Source: Flectonema sp. DT1601 | Lineage: Eukaryota > Euglenozoa > Diplonemea > Diplonemida > Diplonemidae | NCBI GenBank assembly: GCA_964019425.1 | Contig: OZ025786.1 | Location: 434,001-498,000 of the forward strand | Direction: 5' to 3' | Length of the DNA stretch: 64,000 nucleotides | In this document: piece by piece, positions 11,414-22,994 of the stretch | Numbering within the stretch: the first letter of the stretch is position 1 | Layout: the number at the start of each line of letters is the position of its first letter | Notes under the pieces: generated by a model | Told to the model about the DNA's origin: nothing | Databases searched by the model: none | Seen by the model: the letters and a program-made list of their open reading frames with translations, nothing else | Translations under genes and position numbers: made by a program

Positions 11414-12924
11414 TCGTTATTCTTATCACCAAAAACTAAATAGATTATTTGAGAAACAATCATTAAGACTTTCTATTTTCATAGACGAGTCCTATTCTCC
11501 CTGCTGAAAGCTGAACCAAAATAATTGGTTACGCTCTCAATAACAGGGACGTTGTATTTTGTGACATAGTAAGTTGTGTTTATCTACAGCTATGCTGTAG
11601 GTACTCTGCGGGGGGAATATGATCCTCATTAAGGCTGTTTGCTATATTTTATTTCAACTTGTGAGTGGGGGAAAAAAAAAACGAGGGGAAAAAAAAGATT
11701 TAGTGAGTGGACTTACGTGTTGGATTTTCCTTTTTTTTTTATTTATTTTGCAAATCTCTCCAACTTTTTTCTTTCCTTTCCACAATTCAAACGTCATCAT
11801 GTAGATGAAGTTTTTTCTTCTTTTTTTTGTGAACACTTGTGAAATTGTGTCGTTGTAATCTCTCAAGCATTTTAAGCTGTTACAAACGCATAGCTACTGC
11901 TATGCAGGGCATTAGGATTCTTTCTCTTGTCTCTTCTTTATTTACTTGTTTGCAAAACTAGTGGGAAAAAAAAATGAAGCAGACATTTTAAAGATTTTTT
12001 TTTTTTTTTTTTAATTGCATTTTGTCACTTCCCATTTTCTGTACAACATTTCTTTTAATGAGACGTTTATCGAAGAAAAAAAAAAAAAAAAAAATGAATT
12101 AATGGTCGGGGGATGATTGAAAATGATTATTTATTTTATTTTATTATTTACACCGCATTACCAGTCATTTTATTCACTTTACAGTGATAGTTTCTTTTAT
12201 GATAGTCGTAATGTACAAAAAAAAACCAAAACAAAACAACTCCGTTCTACCTCTCCCAACCCCGTTTATCTCCCTTTTAACGAGCGGTCTCATCTTTTTC
12301 TCGGTTTTGAACGGTATCGTGACGTTCAAAAAAAAAAATAAATAAAAATAAGGTAACATAAAAATATAATAATCACATTGTACATCACGTGTATCAGTAC
12401 AGCTGCTTTGAGGCTTTGTAGCAGCCAAAGAAGTTTTTTTAACTGTAAAATTAATAATTCTGTTCTGCGATTTTTAAAATATAATTTAGTGGGGTAAGTA
12501 ACTGAGACCTAGCTGGGAACCTCCTACAGACTGAACAGAATATATCGACTTGTTTTTAAAAAAAAAAAAAAAAAAATAAGTCCTTTTCCTCTTTCCATAA
12601 TCCCACCATCACATTTAACAAGCAGGTTTGTTCGCTGAACTCTCTTGATTGCGCTCTTCTCTTGTCCCCTTCACTGGACCCCTCCTGCCCAGAAGCATAA
12701 AAGCGGAAAAGAAAAAAACGAGGGAACAATTTTTTTTTCTTCTTTTTTTATAACAATGTAACGTCTGATATTATTTCCCCTCAATTCTATTTGACAGGTT
12801 TTTTAATACACGAAAAACAGTAGTATTACTTCTAAGGCAGGGACTGTGGGATCCATTCTTGACGAATCGTTAATGAGTGATAGTTAATGCTGTTCAACCA
12901 CTTCCCCTTCACACAGTCATCAAA
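11414..12924. other. 1.5-kb intergenic region, no gene seen
   Basis: AT-rich with many homopolymers (A-runs near 12075 and 12557, T-run near 11998). Short open frames here are low-complexity Phe/Lys/Ser text on both strands and I reject them. It holds the 3' end of the PUF gene and the leader of the coiled-coil gene. Confidence 0.5.
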
Positions 12925-13956
12925 ATGATACCCCAGCGCAGCATTGAAGTGCTTGCGGCCAAGGAGCATCTTGATGAAGCAAAATTACAAGATTGTAAAG
13001 CAAAAGCTAACCTAGTTGCTGCGCGAAGTAAAATAGCAAACACAGAAAGTACTCGACAAGTTAAATTAGCAGCTTTGCATCAGGCGAAGGTATGAGAGTT
13101 TGATAAAAATATATTGAAACTGTTTACAGTTGACTCCAATTAATGAAATCACCCAATCAGGTTGAAGAACACAGCTCAAAAACACGCGCAGATGACGCTC
13201 GATCTGCTGCAGATCGAGCTGAATCACAGCTTTCAGAACAAATATCAGCAGTCAAGTTAAAACATGATATTAGTCAACTGGCGCAGTCTGAGTTCGAAGC
13301 GTTGTCTGTTAAGCAAGATCAACTGCAACTACACAAGTCAAAGGTACTTTTTTCCCCTTAATTTTATTATAATCTTTTGTCTTTTAAAAGAAAAAGTAAT
13401 AAACTAACAATTGACAGCTCGATTCTTCAATTCTCGACATGGAAAGACGACTTGAAGCTCTCAAGTTACAAAGACAAGAAATCCGTCATGAGTTTGAGTT
13501 GAATGCAAAATCTCTTGACAGAAGTAAGCAAAGTCTTAATGAAAGTACATTAGAGTTGTCAGGATCGAAATCTAGAGTTGCTGACTTGCAGGTTTGTGTT
13601 AAATTTATAAAGGAGATGAACATGATAGTAAAAAATTAACACAGCAAAATGTTGAGAGCCATCGCAAACGAGAACAGTATGAATACCAACGTTATCACGA
13701 TTCTGTTTCTGGTGTTTGTGTAGCTCAGAGAAATGTTGATAGCTGTCAACAAGATATTTTTGATTCCATAGAAAATGAAAAACGTCTAACAGTTTTTGCT
13801 GAGGAAGCAGCTAAAGGTCTAGGACACGTATATGCTGCAATAGAAGTTATTACTGGCGCTGAAACTCTAAATCCTTCCCCTGTAGCTACTCCACCAGTTC
13901 TTCAACGAAGCCCTTTAGAAATACTCTCACCAGTTCGATTACTGCCGAGGGTGTAG
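12925..13956 (+). CDS. Coiled-coil protein, unknown
   Basis: Four exons (12925-13089, 13161-13343, 13418-13591, 13645-13956) joined by introns of 53-74 nt, all in phase 0, give 277 aa. Apart from a Pro-rich C-terminus (NPSPVATPPVLQRSPLEI) it is almost entirely helical and Ala/Glu/Lys/Gln-rich: EVLAAKEHLDEAKLQDCKAK, RSAADRAESQLSEQISAVK, MERRLEALKLQRQEIRHEF. No enzymatic motif. The regular 55/61/58-codon exons suggest a repeated helical unit. I do not recognise a family; long coiled coils in flagellates are often cytoskeletal, but that is only context. Confidence 0.75.
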
Positions 13957-14131
13957 ACATAATCAATCGTCTACCTTTACTACCTTGTCTCGTGAGATAG
14001 GAATTTATTTTGTTATTGTATCCAAAACTGATGTTGTTTTCTTTATAGAACGCCATTCGAGTTGTTGTTTTCTTTTCCAGTCTCCTTAATGCATTGTTAA
14101 CCCCTTCAGAGCCTTCTCTCACTTACACACT

Positions 14132-14761
14132 ATGCAATATGTGTACGTTGCTGGATTTGTCCCGGTACCAGTCCCACAGATGCAGACAGCAACCACGGCA
14201 ACAGCTACCATAAAGGCGTCGCCTCCGGCAGCACTGTCTCCGCAGATTATTCCGACTTCGATTATTCCTACTGCCCCTTCTCCTGTGTTATCGAATGGAA
14301 CTCCTACTGCAGGATACAAACTGAATTCAAAAAACACACCAAGCACCAGTCCAGCTTTTGTTTGGGATGGATGGAAGTACCCAGCTGGGTTAAACCGAAA
14401 GGAGAGAAGAGCAATAATGTTTCCGCAAGAGAAGAGACAAATGTGCACAAAGAAGGTTTTGAATAGGGTTTGGGTCGGAATGAATGTGACAAACGGACCG
14501 ATTCGGGGATCGGGAATTACTTCACCAACAACACCAATGTCACCGCTGACGTTAACGGGGAGTTTGCTTTCTTTTTCAAGGAGGGAATCTGAGGAGTCGT
14601 TATCTCCATCAACTAACTCAGCCTTAACACCTGCCAGTTGTTATGATGACTCAGACGGGTCAAACAGAAATTTCAACTCCGAAGACGACGTTTACAACTC
14701 TGCTCGACTCGATGAGGCCTTACCTCCTCTAATGGATGAATGGAGTGATGATGAACTTTAG
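14132..14761 (+). CDS. Hypothetical Pro/Ser/Thr-rich protein
   Basis: Intronless frame of 209 aa, not recognised. The N-terminal 70 residues are Ala/Pro/Thr/Ile low complexity (PVPVPQMQTATTATATIKAS). A more ordered centre reads FVWDGWKYPAGLNRKERRAI then RVWVGMNVTNGPIRGSG. The tail is Ser-rich and ends in an acidic stretch (PPLMDEWSDDEL). G/C-rich codons, a clean ATG and a stop followed by AT-rich sequence support a real gene. The opposite strand is also open over part of this span, as expected from composition. The protein is probably largely disordered; I suggest no function. Confidence 0.6.
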   Translation: MQYVYVAGFVPVPVPQMQTATTATATIKASPPAALSPQIIPTSIIPTAPSPVLSNGTPTAGYKLNSKNTPSTSPAFVWDGWKYPAGLNRKERRAIMFPQEKRQMCTKKVLNRVWVGMNVTNGPIRGSGITSPTTPMSPLTLTGSLLSFSRRESEESLSPSTNSALTPASCYDDSDGSNRNFNSEDDVYNSARLDEALPPLMDEWSDDEL

Positions 14762-15458
14762 TATCTACCGAACCACATACTTCTATACGTACAATTCAGT
14801 GAACTTGATTAAAGTCTCATGTAACCTCCTGAATTATCTTATTCAGAGATTCTGTACAATTAGACTTAATGTACCTTCCGTGAAGCGAACTCTCGCAATA
14901 ATTATACATAAATCAGCTGCTAAACAGAAGAGTTTCTGTTTAGCATCTGATTGAGCAACTGAACGAACTGAACTGTTTGTTATTTGTTAAAAAAATGGAA
15001 CAATCGGTATTATTTTTGTAATATAAGAAACTTAGAAACTGGGCGTCTCTGATTGATATTGTGCTGTTTTTTATAAAATTTAATTTTCCAACTTGAATTG
15101 TGCTTCGCTCCGAAACATATATGGTAATCACCATCACAGAGGACATAGAAGAGTTTGAGAACATCGCATAAGACTAAACCAACACTTATCAATTTAAAAG
15201 ATAACAATGTATGCTTTTTTCTTTTTTGCCGGGAGGAAACCACATGGTAGTACAGTTCTTTTACTTTTCGTTGTCTGCTGGAATTCTATCTGAGAAAACT
15301 GGTAGTCTTTAAAATTGTAAGCCGAGTACAAGTTGCCTCCTGACGGGTGTTCTGTGGGTAGCCCGAAAACGTTGCGCTCCAAAATAAAACAAGACTTTAC
15401 TCCACCCACGTCAGGCGCATATCTTGTCTTGGCCCTAGCATGCTACGTTGGAACATTG
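14762..15458. other. Intergenic with an imperfect inverted repeat
   Basis: About 700 bp. Around 15340-15415, CCTGACGGGTG is followed about 60 bp later by CACCCACGTCAGG, an imperfect inverted repeat enclosing a G/C-richer stretch. A short minus-strand frame here (GGVKSCFILERNVFGLPTEH) looks more protein-like than its surroundings but has no visible gene structure. Confidence 0.35.
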
Positions 15459-16165
15459 TCACCAGCCCGGTGTTATCTCTCCAGCATGCGTAGCGATTGG
15501 TTCAGTGGGCGATCCATGTGGCTTCAGCCCGGTCTCCGATACCTCTAAACCTCCGGCAGTGGATATGGTAGAGCCAGGAGGGACAGGGACAGCGGCTGCT
15601 GGATCGGTCAGTGTGGATTCATTCCGTCCACCAGCTGGCGAAGAAGGATTGCCTGCGGTCAAATCAGTCTCGGTTCGTTTATCGGCTGGCGAAGAAGTAA
15701 CGTCTACAGCTGATGCGGGATCAACCGGCGCTTCTTGTGGTCTGCTGAGTGACGGTCTCAGCCCGGGTTCCGATACCTCTATACCTCCGGCGATGGATGT
15801 GGTTGGGCCAGGAGGGGTCGGGGAATCGGTGGCTGGATCGGACAACGTGAACTCGTTCCGTCCATCAGCTGGCAAGGAGGCAGCTGGGGGTCGGATCCTC
15901 CGTCGTCAGTCGTGGTCGTAGCGGGTTCCTCTGGCTTCGTGGTCGGCCTAGTATCTGAATCCCCCTCGGGTTCCGCTGACCGGCCGATCCCTCCGGCGGT
16001 CGGTGTGGTTGGGTCTGGAGTAGGATCAACTGGACGTGGGGCCGGTGCGGACGTAAACGAGACGAATGAAGTAACAGACCAGAACAGATAGAGAATAAAA
16101 AGAAAAGATATAGGCAAGAGTAATTGTAGTAAAAGATTACAAATAAATAAATGCGAGTCAAACAC
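15459..16165 (-). pseudogene. GC-rich, Pro/Thr-rich secreted or surface protein, frame broken
   Basis: Read on the minus strand from 16165, a hydrophobic start (LLLQLLLPISFLFILYLFW) leads into Pro/Thr/Ser/Asp-rich sequence (PVDPTPDPTTPTAGGIG). Near 15880 the coherent reading moves to another frame and continues to 15459 with two diverged copies of a unit: PADGRNEFTLSDPATDS...TTSIAGGIEVSEPGLRP and PAGGRNESTLTDPAAAV...TISTAGGLEVSETGLKP. The GC content is far above the flanks. It resembles a mucin-like surface protein with tandem repeats. The frame change could be an unrecognised short intron, a decayed gene or an assembly error. The plus strand is also open across part of the region, so the strand is inferred from the signal-like start. 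Confidence 0.4.
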
Positions 16166-17793
16166 TTGTTCTAAAGAGCCTGCGATTAGTCCATCGTCCA
16201 GGTTTTTTTTAAAATTTTTTTTTTTTAGAAAGGGAACGTAGTTATGTTCACTTTTTGTGTATTCCGGTAGTTCGGAATATCAAACTAAAATCGCAAAAAA
16301 AAAAAAAAACGAAGAAGGAAAAATACACAAAACAGGGTAAAAAAGAAACAAAAACGAATCAACCTCTGATAAACACACTGAAACTGTATTCTCGGTAGAT
16401 TAAGGAGAGAGTTGTTTTTATTATTTTCTTTTCTATTATCATCCATCTTCAAGGCAAGGATAATAATAATTTTGCAAAGAAAGCTGGAAAAAAAAAAAAG
16501 AAAAACGAGGCGGAAACATAACATTATCTCGTAATGCTTGTTTTTTTTTTAATTTTTTTAAAATGCAGATTTTGGAACAACGGCAACAATATTACTTTCC
16601 ACTCAAGAAGCATGTCACACTTCCTCGAAGTAGCTTGCTTTTTTCTTAATTGCTGCTCCTTACATCTCTCTCTCTCTCTCTCTCCTATTGTATTGGTGGA
16701 AATTGTTTTTTTCTTTTTTTCTGTATTACTTTTTTCTTTTTTTTTTTTTTTAAATTTTGCATTCATGCAATTCACAACTGATGTGGAGTACTTGATGATT
16801 GTCAAGTATGTATTCTCATATGCGTGTTGGTATCTTTTTTCTGCCTTCCTCCCTTTGTTAGAAAAAGGCACTTAACTATTATTAGTAAACTGTCACTCAG
16901 CGAAGAGGATTGAGAAACCAATCAAACAAGAAAAAGAAACAAATTTTGTGAGCAAAAAAGATGAGGAAAAAAAAAAGAAAGCTGCTTGGTATTTTTGTAA
17001 GCAGCGCAGTGCGAAGAACTTCCCTCCCCCTTTGGATTTTTCTGAAATACGGAAAATCTGATTCAAAATGTCTCCTCCACTCTTTTGTTTCTCGTTATTT
17101 TTGTGTGTCTCTCTAATAAGATTCCAAAGTCAAAAAAAAAAAAAATAAAAAAGCGTCTTTTCAGCCCAAATAACATTCGAAAAAAAAATAACTAACGGGA
17201 AGGGAGAAGAAAAAACAAACAAAAAAAAAAAAAAAAAAAAAAAACAGTACTTGTTTTCTGAAAAAAGGAAAATACCCCTTAATATTACTCCTCCCCCTCG
17301 CATTCAGTGGAAAGCGTTCAAAAGTCACAACGGTTGCTGATGAGTTCAAATTCAACTCAGAAGCAAATCAAAGACGGGGTTGATTTGTTATTCAAAAGGT
17401 GAGATGTCTAAGAATTCTCACTTTGTTCGCACTCTTTTCTTTTGGAGATCGACAAAACTTCTGTTTTGTTATTTTCCTAAAACAAAAAAAAGCAAACAAA
17501 CAAACAAACAAAAAAAAAAAAAAAAAAATTCTAAAAAAAATAATATTGAAAAGACAAATTTTTACGTGGACAGCAAATAACGAGATAAATAGCGCTGTCA
17601 TTCTACTACAAGAATCGAAACTAAGGCAGCACAGTTGTAACGACGAGATGTCTTAATTTAGAGAAAACATAATTCTATTCCCTCTCTGTTTTTTATTGTT
17701 CGCAATACCTTCTCTACCGGGAACGTATTCGATTGTTAGGGTTACCCACATCATAGTGGAAGATGAAATATTGTTTTGGTTTAATTTTTTTTT

Positions 17794-17904
17794 TTTTTTA
17801 TTATTCTCTCCGCCCGTTTGTGGATAAAGTATTTGATATGTGCTGAACCCTGTACTTAGCATGCAATGGTGTTCCACCTCACACCAGGTGGAAGCGCACA
17901 GTTC
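17794..17904. repeat. 111-bp direct repeat, unit 1
   Basis: This stretch, from the T-run before ATTATTCTCTCCGCCCG to GTGGAAGCGCACAGTTC, is repeated at 17977-18087 with no difference that I can see. It includes a small hairpin, CCACCT-cacacc-AGGTGG. The unit is G/C-richer than its surroundings. It may be a recent local duplication or two insertions of a short mobile or RNA-derived element. Confidence 0.85.
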
Positions 17905-17976
17905 GGTTTCGTGCACAAACAAAAAATCGCAGTGTTATATTATTATTTTCTGTATAGTTGAAGATAAAGCCAATAC

Positions 17977-18087
17977 TTTTTTATTATTCTCTCCGCCCGT
18001 TTGTGGATAAAGTATTTGATATGTGCTGAACCCTGTACTTAGCATGCAATGGTGTTCCACCTCACACCAGGTGGAAGCGCACAGTTC
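17977..18087. repeat. 111-bp direct repeat, unit 2
   Basis: Second unit of the repeat at 17794-17904, 183 bp away in the same orientation. The 72 bp between the units is not itself repeated. The near-perfect identity implies a young duplication or gene conversion. Confidence 0.85.
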
Positions 18088-19212
18088 TGTATTGCTCAAT
18101 TTTAACTGTTTGTAATCGGTATCCCATAGTGGGTTCTTTTGGGGGTTATCAGCATAGTCTCTCTTTAACATTACAAAATAAATAATATGACACTCTACAG
18201 AACGGATGAAAATGTTATCTTGTATTCGTTTTTCACATCCGTTCTCGCCTGCACGGATGATTGTTTCGATCTCTTTTCTTTTTTTTTTTTTGTTTGTTTT
18301 TTTTCTCCAACAAAAAACAAAAACAACAATAATGCGAAAACAGAAATAACAGGAAACCCACCCTGGGCACAAGGCACCCTTCCTGTATTCCACATTCTCC
18401 TATCCTTTCATTACCTTGCTTTGGTGTTGAGAGGTTTATGCGAATTCTCAGTAATATCTTCGTTCTTCTTTCTCGTCTTGAGCAGAGTTTCATTCCGTCT
18501 TACTAATGTAAGAGAAAAGCTGCTCAAAATGGACGTTTTCCCCTCTCTTACATTTACACAACACTTGTCAGTATTACATAAAGAAAATAATGAGCTAATC
18601 TAGCACTCCTATTAAGAATGAGAATTCAAGAAAATTAGTGGTGCGATGATAAATAAAGAGTGAAATCCCTTTTTTTTTCCCTCCACCACATTTCTGAAAC
18701 AGCTATTCCATCTTTTACAGGATCGGAACCAAAGGCTGACAAGGATCTGTGTAATTGACCCACCAATAAGATGGGAAAAAGAAACATAATCCAAGAATGA
18801 AAAAAGAAAAAGAAAAAAAAATTTCCTCCTCCCCTTTCTGTTGTTTCAGATTTCCATACAAAAGTTGGACTGCAGCAATTTTTTTTAATTATTATTATCA
18901 TTTTTTTTTTTTTTTTTTTTTTTTTTTGATTTTCTTCAATCTTGTAAAAAATGTGAACAATTGAGTTCTACTTTCTTTACTTGTCCGTATTCCGTTTCAT
19001 TTCTTCGCAGTAGCAGGTTTAACGAGTAAGTGGATTTTCGCCTTTTCAGTACTGTTGATTACATCTATTACTGATATCTATCTCTCTCTGGCTCTCTCTC
19101 GCTCTCTCTTGCTCTCTCTCTTGTGAATTGAAGGAACTAATGAAAAAAACGAATTGCTCTTCGTCGGGATTGTTGTTTTTGATGAAACGAGCAAGTAATG
19201 CTTTCTGTTAGC

Positions 19213-19248
<36 letters not shown>

Positions 19249-20311
19249 TTTTTTTTGCGTATACAACCATCTAAACGGACTTGTTTTTTTTGTACCCACT
19301 TAATCTGTTAATATTTCTTTAGTGAAAGCGTTTCGGGTTTATTTGTGTACAGGTAATTTTCTTATGCATCGTTAGGATATTTTCTTTTTTCATTAACATA
19401 GTACGGGCTTTACATTCCGTGTCTTCGCCTTTCTATCCACTCAATCTAATTCGTCGGAAGAATGTTTTTGATAATTATTAATAATAACTACCTATGTAAT
19501 AAATTAATTTGATTTTTTTGATTGACTGATAATTATTAATAAACTATTCAATAAAATCTTTTTGTTACATATTTATTTTTTCCTCCTCATCTTCTCTTTT
19601 TTGTTATCGGTCTGCGATTATCTTTTTTTTGTTAGGTAGAAAAAAAAAAAAACTTAGTCAAGAAGACTGAATTGTGAAGAGCGAGAAGGTTATCTCCTCT
19701 TTTTCTCACCTCAATTAAATCCTCTCGTGTTATTCCCAAGTATTCCTCTCTCTTTTTTTTTTTTCGAATTTAAAAAAAAAAAAAAAAACCGTCTTGAGGA
19801 ATGAATTACCTAAACCTCATGATGGGAAAGCAGGGAAAAGAAAAGAAGAAGAAAATCTGCAATGGAGATTGAGAGACAACAAGAAAAAAAACACAACCCA
19901 ACCCAACACAAGTACTTTATTAACAGTGGAAGGAGATGAGTTGTCATAAATACTTTGTTTTTTTTTCGGATGCACGAAGTCTCTCATAGTTTTTCCCAAG
20001 ACAAAACTCGATGTACATTTTCCTTTCGTTGCTGAAATAAGAAAAACTCTAACAAAAAAAACTGCTAGTCTGAGAAAGAGAAGTGAGCACGTCCATTTAC
20101 CAACCACCTCATCCAGGGGGAGGTATTCCTCTCTTTATTATTACTTTTCTTTTACCCTATTGAAGAAACTTATTGAAACAACGTCATTTCGACATTTTAA
20201 AATTAATTCATTCCTTCCTACAGCCCAAATCCTTAATTGATAAGTGTTTGGTAATAATAACTGTTTTTAATGATGTTTCATCCCCCCGCAGTTTCCTAAT
20301 TACCAGAGGAA

Positions 20312-20597
20312 ATGGTTAGAGGGTTCGTTGGGCTGACCTTTCAGGTGCCTGACTCATTGGCGCAGACGGTATGATCTCTTCTGATTTTTATTAGTCACAA
20401 CGCATGCTGTGAAGTTACTAAAAAAAGAAAAACAGTTAACGGGGGGTGCTGGTGTACCCGGTTTACAAGCGCCTACGGCACCAACATTGCCTGCGAGAGT
20501 TGTCGCGCCGACAGCGCAAGCAGCGCCACCTCCGGTAGCAATCCCCGTAGGGTCTGCTTCTCTTCCTGCTGGTTCAGCTCCTGCTGGGGTAACGTAA
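20312..20597 (+). CDS. Small Ala/Pro-rich protein, two exons (tentative)
   Basis: ATG at 20312, exon 1 to 20368, a 67-nt intron with GTATGA donor and TTACTAA...AACAG acceptor, then exon 2 20436-20597: 72 aa in phase 0. Exon 1 reads MVRGFVGLTFQVPDSLAQT; exon 2 is Ala/Pro/Val-rich (LQAPTAPTLPARVVAPTAQ) and ends AGVT. The good splice signals, G/C-rich codons and isolated position between AT-rich tracts support it. A CCCCGCAG just before the first exon could be another acceptor, so it may be the end of a longer gene. Function unknown. Confidence 0.4.
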
Positions 20598-21010
20598 TAG
20601 TGATTTCGCCATTACAGCTTATCATTTTACTTCGTTTTGTTACACACACTCAAGACTGTTGTACTTGTTGTTGTTCCTCAAGTAATTGAAAAGAAGTAAA
20701 GCAAACAAAAAAAAAAAAAAAAAAAAAAAAAACTCTTTTTTTTAAAGGTAATTACAACCTTTTAAAAAAAAAAAAATACTAAAATTAAGGAACACAAAAA
20801 AAGAATACAAAATGAAATAGCCATGGATGTTGCTATTGATTTCAGTAAAGAGAGAATACACAACGTAGTTTAATTACTTCAGTTCACAGGATTTCATTGA
20901 AAGTTGACTGTATCTTCATTAATTGATGTACCTGAGCATACTTCCTTTATCTACTTATCCCCCCTTTCAGATCTCATCTTCTTCCTCTCTTTTAATATAT
21001 AAAACTTAAC
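20598..21010. other. Intergenic with A-runs
   Basis: About 400 bp, including A-runs at 20706-20731 and 20764-20776 and a TC-rich leader directly before the next gene. No gene seen. Confidence 0.5.
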
Positions 21011-21985
21011 ATGGGAAAAAAACCCACCCGACAGGAGCCAGTCAAGAAGGTTGTTGCCGAACCAGTTGAGAAACCTGTGGTTGAGTCATCGAGTGGGTTC
21101 CGTCCAGTTGACTACACGCTTGCTGGTGTTTATGGTTTCCTTGCTGGAGCATCACTTTGGAGTTTATTTATGGGCTGCAAAGGAAACGCACCTATCCATC
21201 CAGCCCTTGGACCTCACTGTGGAACTGTAGCAGCAGTTGAGTTCCCACTTCTCACTGACCTCTATAAGACTTGGAACAGTGAGGTGTACCGTGCACCAAA
21301 ATCTGACGCTGTTGAATACGTATGTGAAATATTGTTTTTAATAATTTATATGAAATCTAATTAATACCAATACAACAAACAGCTTCACTTTGTTTCGATA
21401 ATCGCAAACATGTTTGCTGTGCCACTTATGTTCGCAATGTTGTTGGGACCAAAGGGTAACGGATGGCAGAAATTCGGACTCATGCACGCGACCGCTCTCC
21501 TTATTGCAAACAGTTATTTCTTTATGGCCGGAGTGAAGGCAAAGCCAACCCAGAGACAGGTGTTCGATATTGTGTACACATTCCAGGTTGCTCTACCAAT
21601 CATTCTCATGTTCAGATGGCTAAAGGAAAAGCCTTTTGAGAGAAAGGCTGGTGGGTTCATCGGAGGATTCATTTCATTCATCTTTAAGCTCGGTTCCATC
21701 GTTGCCCTTCTCTACACCGTTATTACTGTATACGACTGGGCAGTTTCTAGCCACAAGGATCTGAAGGGATTTCAGAAGGTTTCCCCCCACTTTGATGAAT
21801 ACATCCAACAGGCATCGTACCACGTCGAGGAATTCTCGAAGATTGCCTCCGAGAAGGCGCAGGAGCTTGGAAAGGTTTGTAGTTAGTATCTCTGATAATG
21901 AAAAAAGACGAATTATCTTGCTCGATTTTCTTTAAAACCTAAACAACAATAACAGGTTGTCACCGCCAAGATTTCTGGACAGTAG
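21011..21985 (+). CDS. Multi-pass membrane protein, unknown
   Basis: Exons 21011-21319, 21383-21874 and 21956-21985 (introns of 63 and 81 nt, all phase 0) give 276 aa. A Lys/Glu/Pro-rich head (MGKKPTRQEPVKKVVAEP) precedes about five hydrophobic segments: YTLAGVYGFLAGASLWSLFM, VSIIANMFAVPLMFAMLLG, MHATALLIANSYFFMAGV, VFDIVYTFQVALPIILMF and FIFKLGSIVALLYTVITVYD. The C-terminal 50 residues are amphipathic (DEYIQQASYHVEEFSKIASE). The very G/C-rich, biased codons suggest high expression. I do not recognise the family; the spacing is loosely like small EXPERA-type membrane proteins, but no signature residue supports that. Confidence 0.8.
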
Positions 21986-22994
21986 ACGTAACACTGTGGG
22001 GTTTATTTTAATTTGATTTTTTTTTTTTCCTTTTTCCTTTCTCACTTCAATATGCTCTCTTTTTACTTTTACCTTTGGGTTTCGATTTAGAAAAAAAAAA
22101 AAAACAACCCGTCCCTGGTTAGCGTGCGGCGTGCAAGCTTGGGTTTTTGATTCTCAGTTGGATTGTTCCGAGCAATCTGTGTTTTTCTTTTTAAAAACTG
22201 TTCTTCTGCCTTCCTTCCTGTAGGGGCAGAAGATGAAAGCTAGCGTTGTAAACAGGTGCAAATAACAAGCGTACTTTGATATGGTCATAGAGGTCGCGCT
22301 TACAGAGAAATAGTTTGATAATTAGTTTTTTAATGCACTACTGCTCGTGCTTGTCTATTTTGCCTCCCAGGTGTTCGTTGCGTGTGTTTGCAAATCCTGC
22401 TTGTGCCTTTCCTTAAGTGCTGTAGTACCACATTTTTTGAGGCGACTTCTTGAGGTAAGTTTCTCTCCCCATCCCCGTTCTTTTTTTAAACCTGCTCTTT
22501 GGAGCAGTTATGTTTTTTTCGGATTTTTTCCCGTTATTTTTTTTCTTTTTCCTTAATAATTTTAAAAATTCTTTTTTTTTTTTTTTTTTTTTTTTTACCT
22601 GTTGTTGCTTCTTCCGTGAGCCGGAGGTATTGCCTTCTGGTCCCCTGTTCTCTCACAGAAGTTTCCAAAGGCCACGCGTAAGTAGCATCACCAGTCCAAA
22701 CCCAGTCACATGTTGATATTGTTTAAGCCGACCGCAACTTTCCTTCTCATTTGTGGATTTAAGCAATCTCTTGGAAGGGTAAAAGAAAAACAGAAGAAAA
22801 AAAAACACAAAAAAAAAAAAAAAAAGAAAAAGATACGTTTCGCAACGGTCAGTCTCTTTTGGTTTGGAAAGAACATGATAACGAACAAATGATAACAAGG
22901 AAACCTTTCTGCGAATAAGAATTCAACATGAAACAAGAATTAACTAAACTTTTTACTTTAACACATCTAGATAAGCTCAACCACACATAACAAC
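21986..22994. other. 1-kb intergenic region, no gene seen
   Basis: T-rich runs (near 22018, 22575) and A-rich runs (near 22797, 22810). Small frames on both strands are low complexity. It carries the leader of the SF3A3 gene at its right end. Confidence 0.5.

Larger units (their letters stand above)
16166..20311. other. 4.1-kb gene-poor region rich in homopolymers
   Basis: No convincing coding sequence on either strand. It contains many A and T runs of 10-30 bases (17221-17244, 18901-18927, 19217-19247), a CT microsatellite at about 16665-16684, an interrupted CT/CTGG tract at 19079-19121, and the 111-bp direct repeat listed separately. Open frames here translate to Phe- or Lys-rich text. 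Functional non-coding RNA cannot be excluded. Confidence 0.5.

Noticed and set aside
18187-18603. 138-aa plus-strand frame
   Set aside because: Built on T-rich and A-rich runs, Phe/Asn-rich, with no splice or family support.
22110-22160. tRNA-like text (TGGTTAGCGTG with a GGGTT...GATTCTC stretch)
   Set aside because: The B-box is interrupted and no cloverleaf can be drawn.
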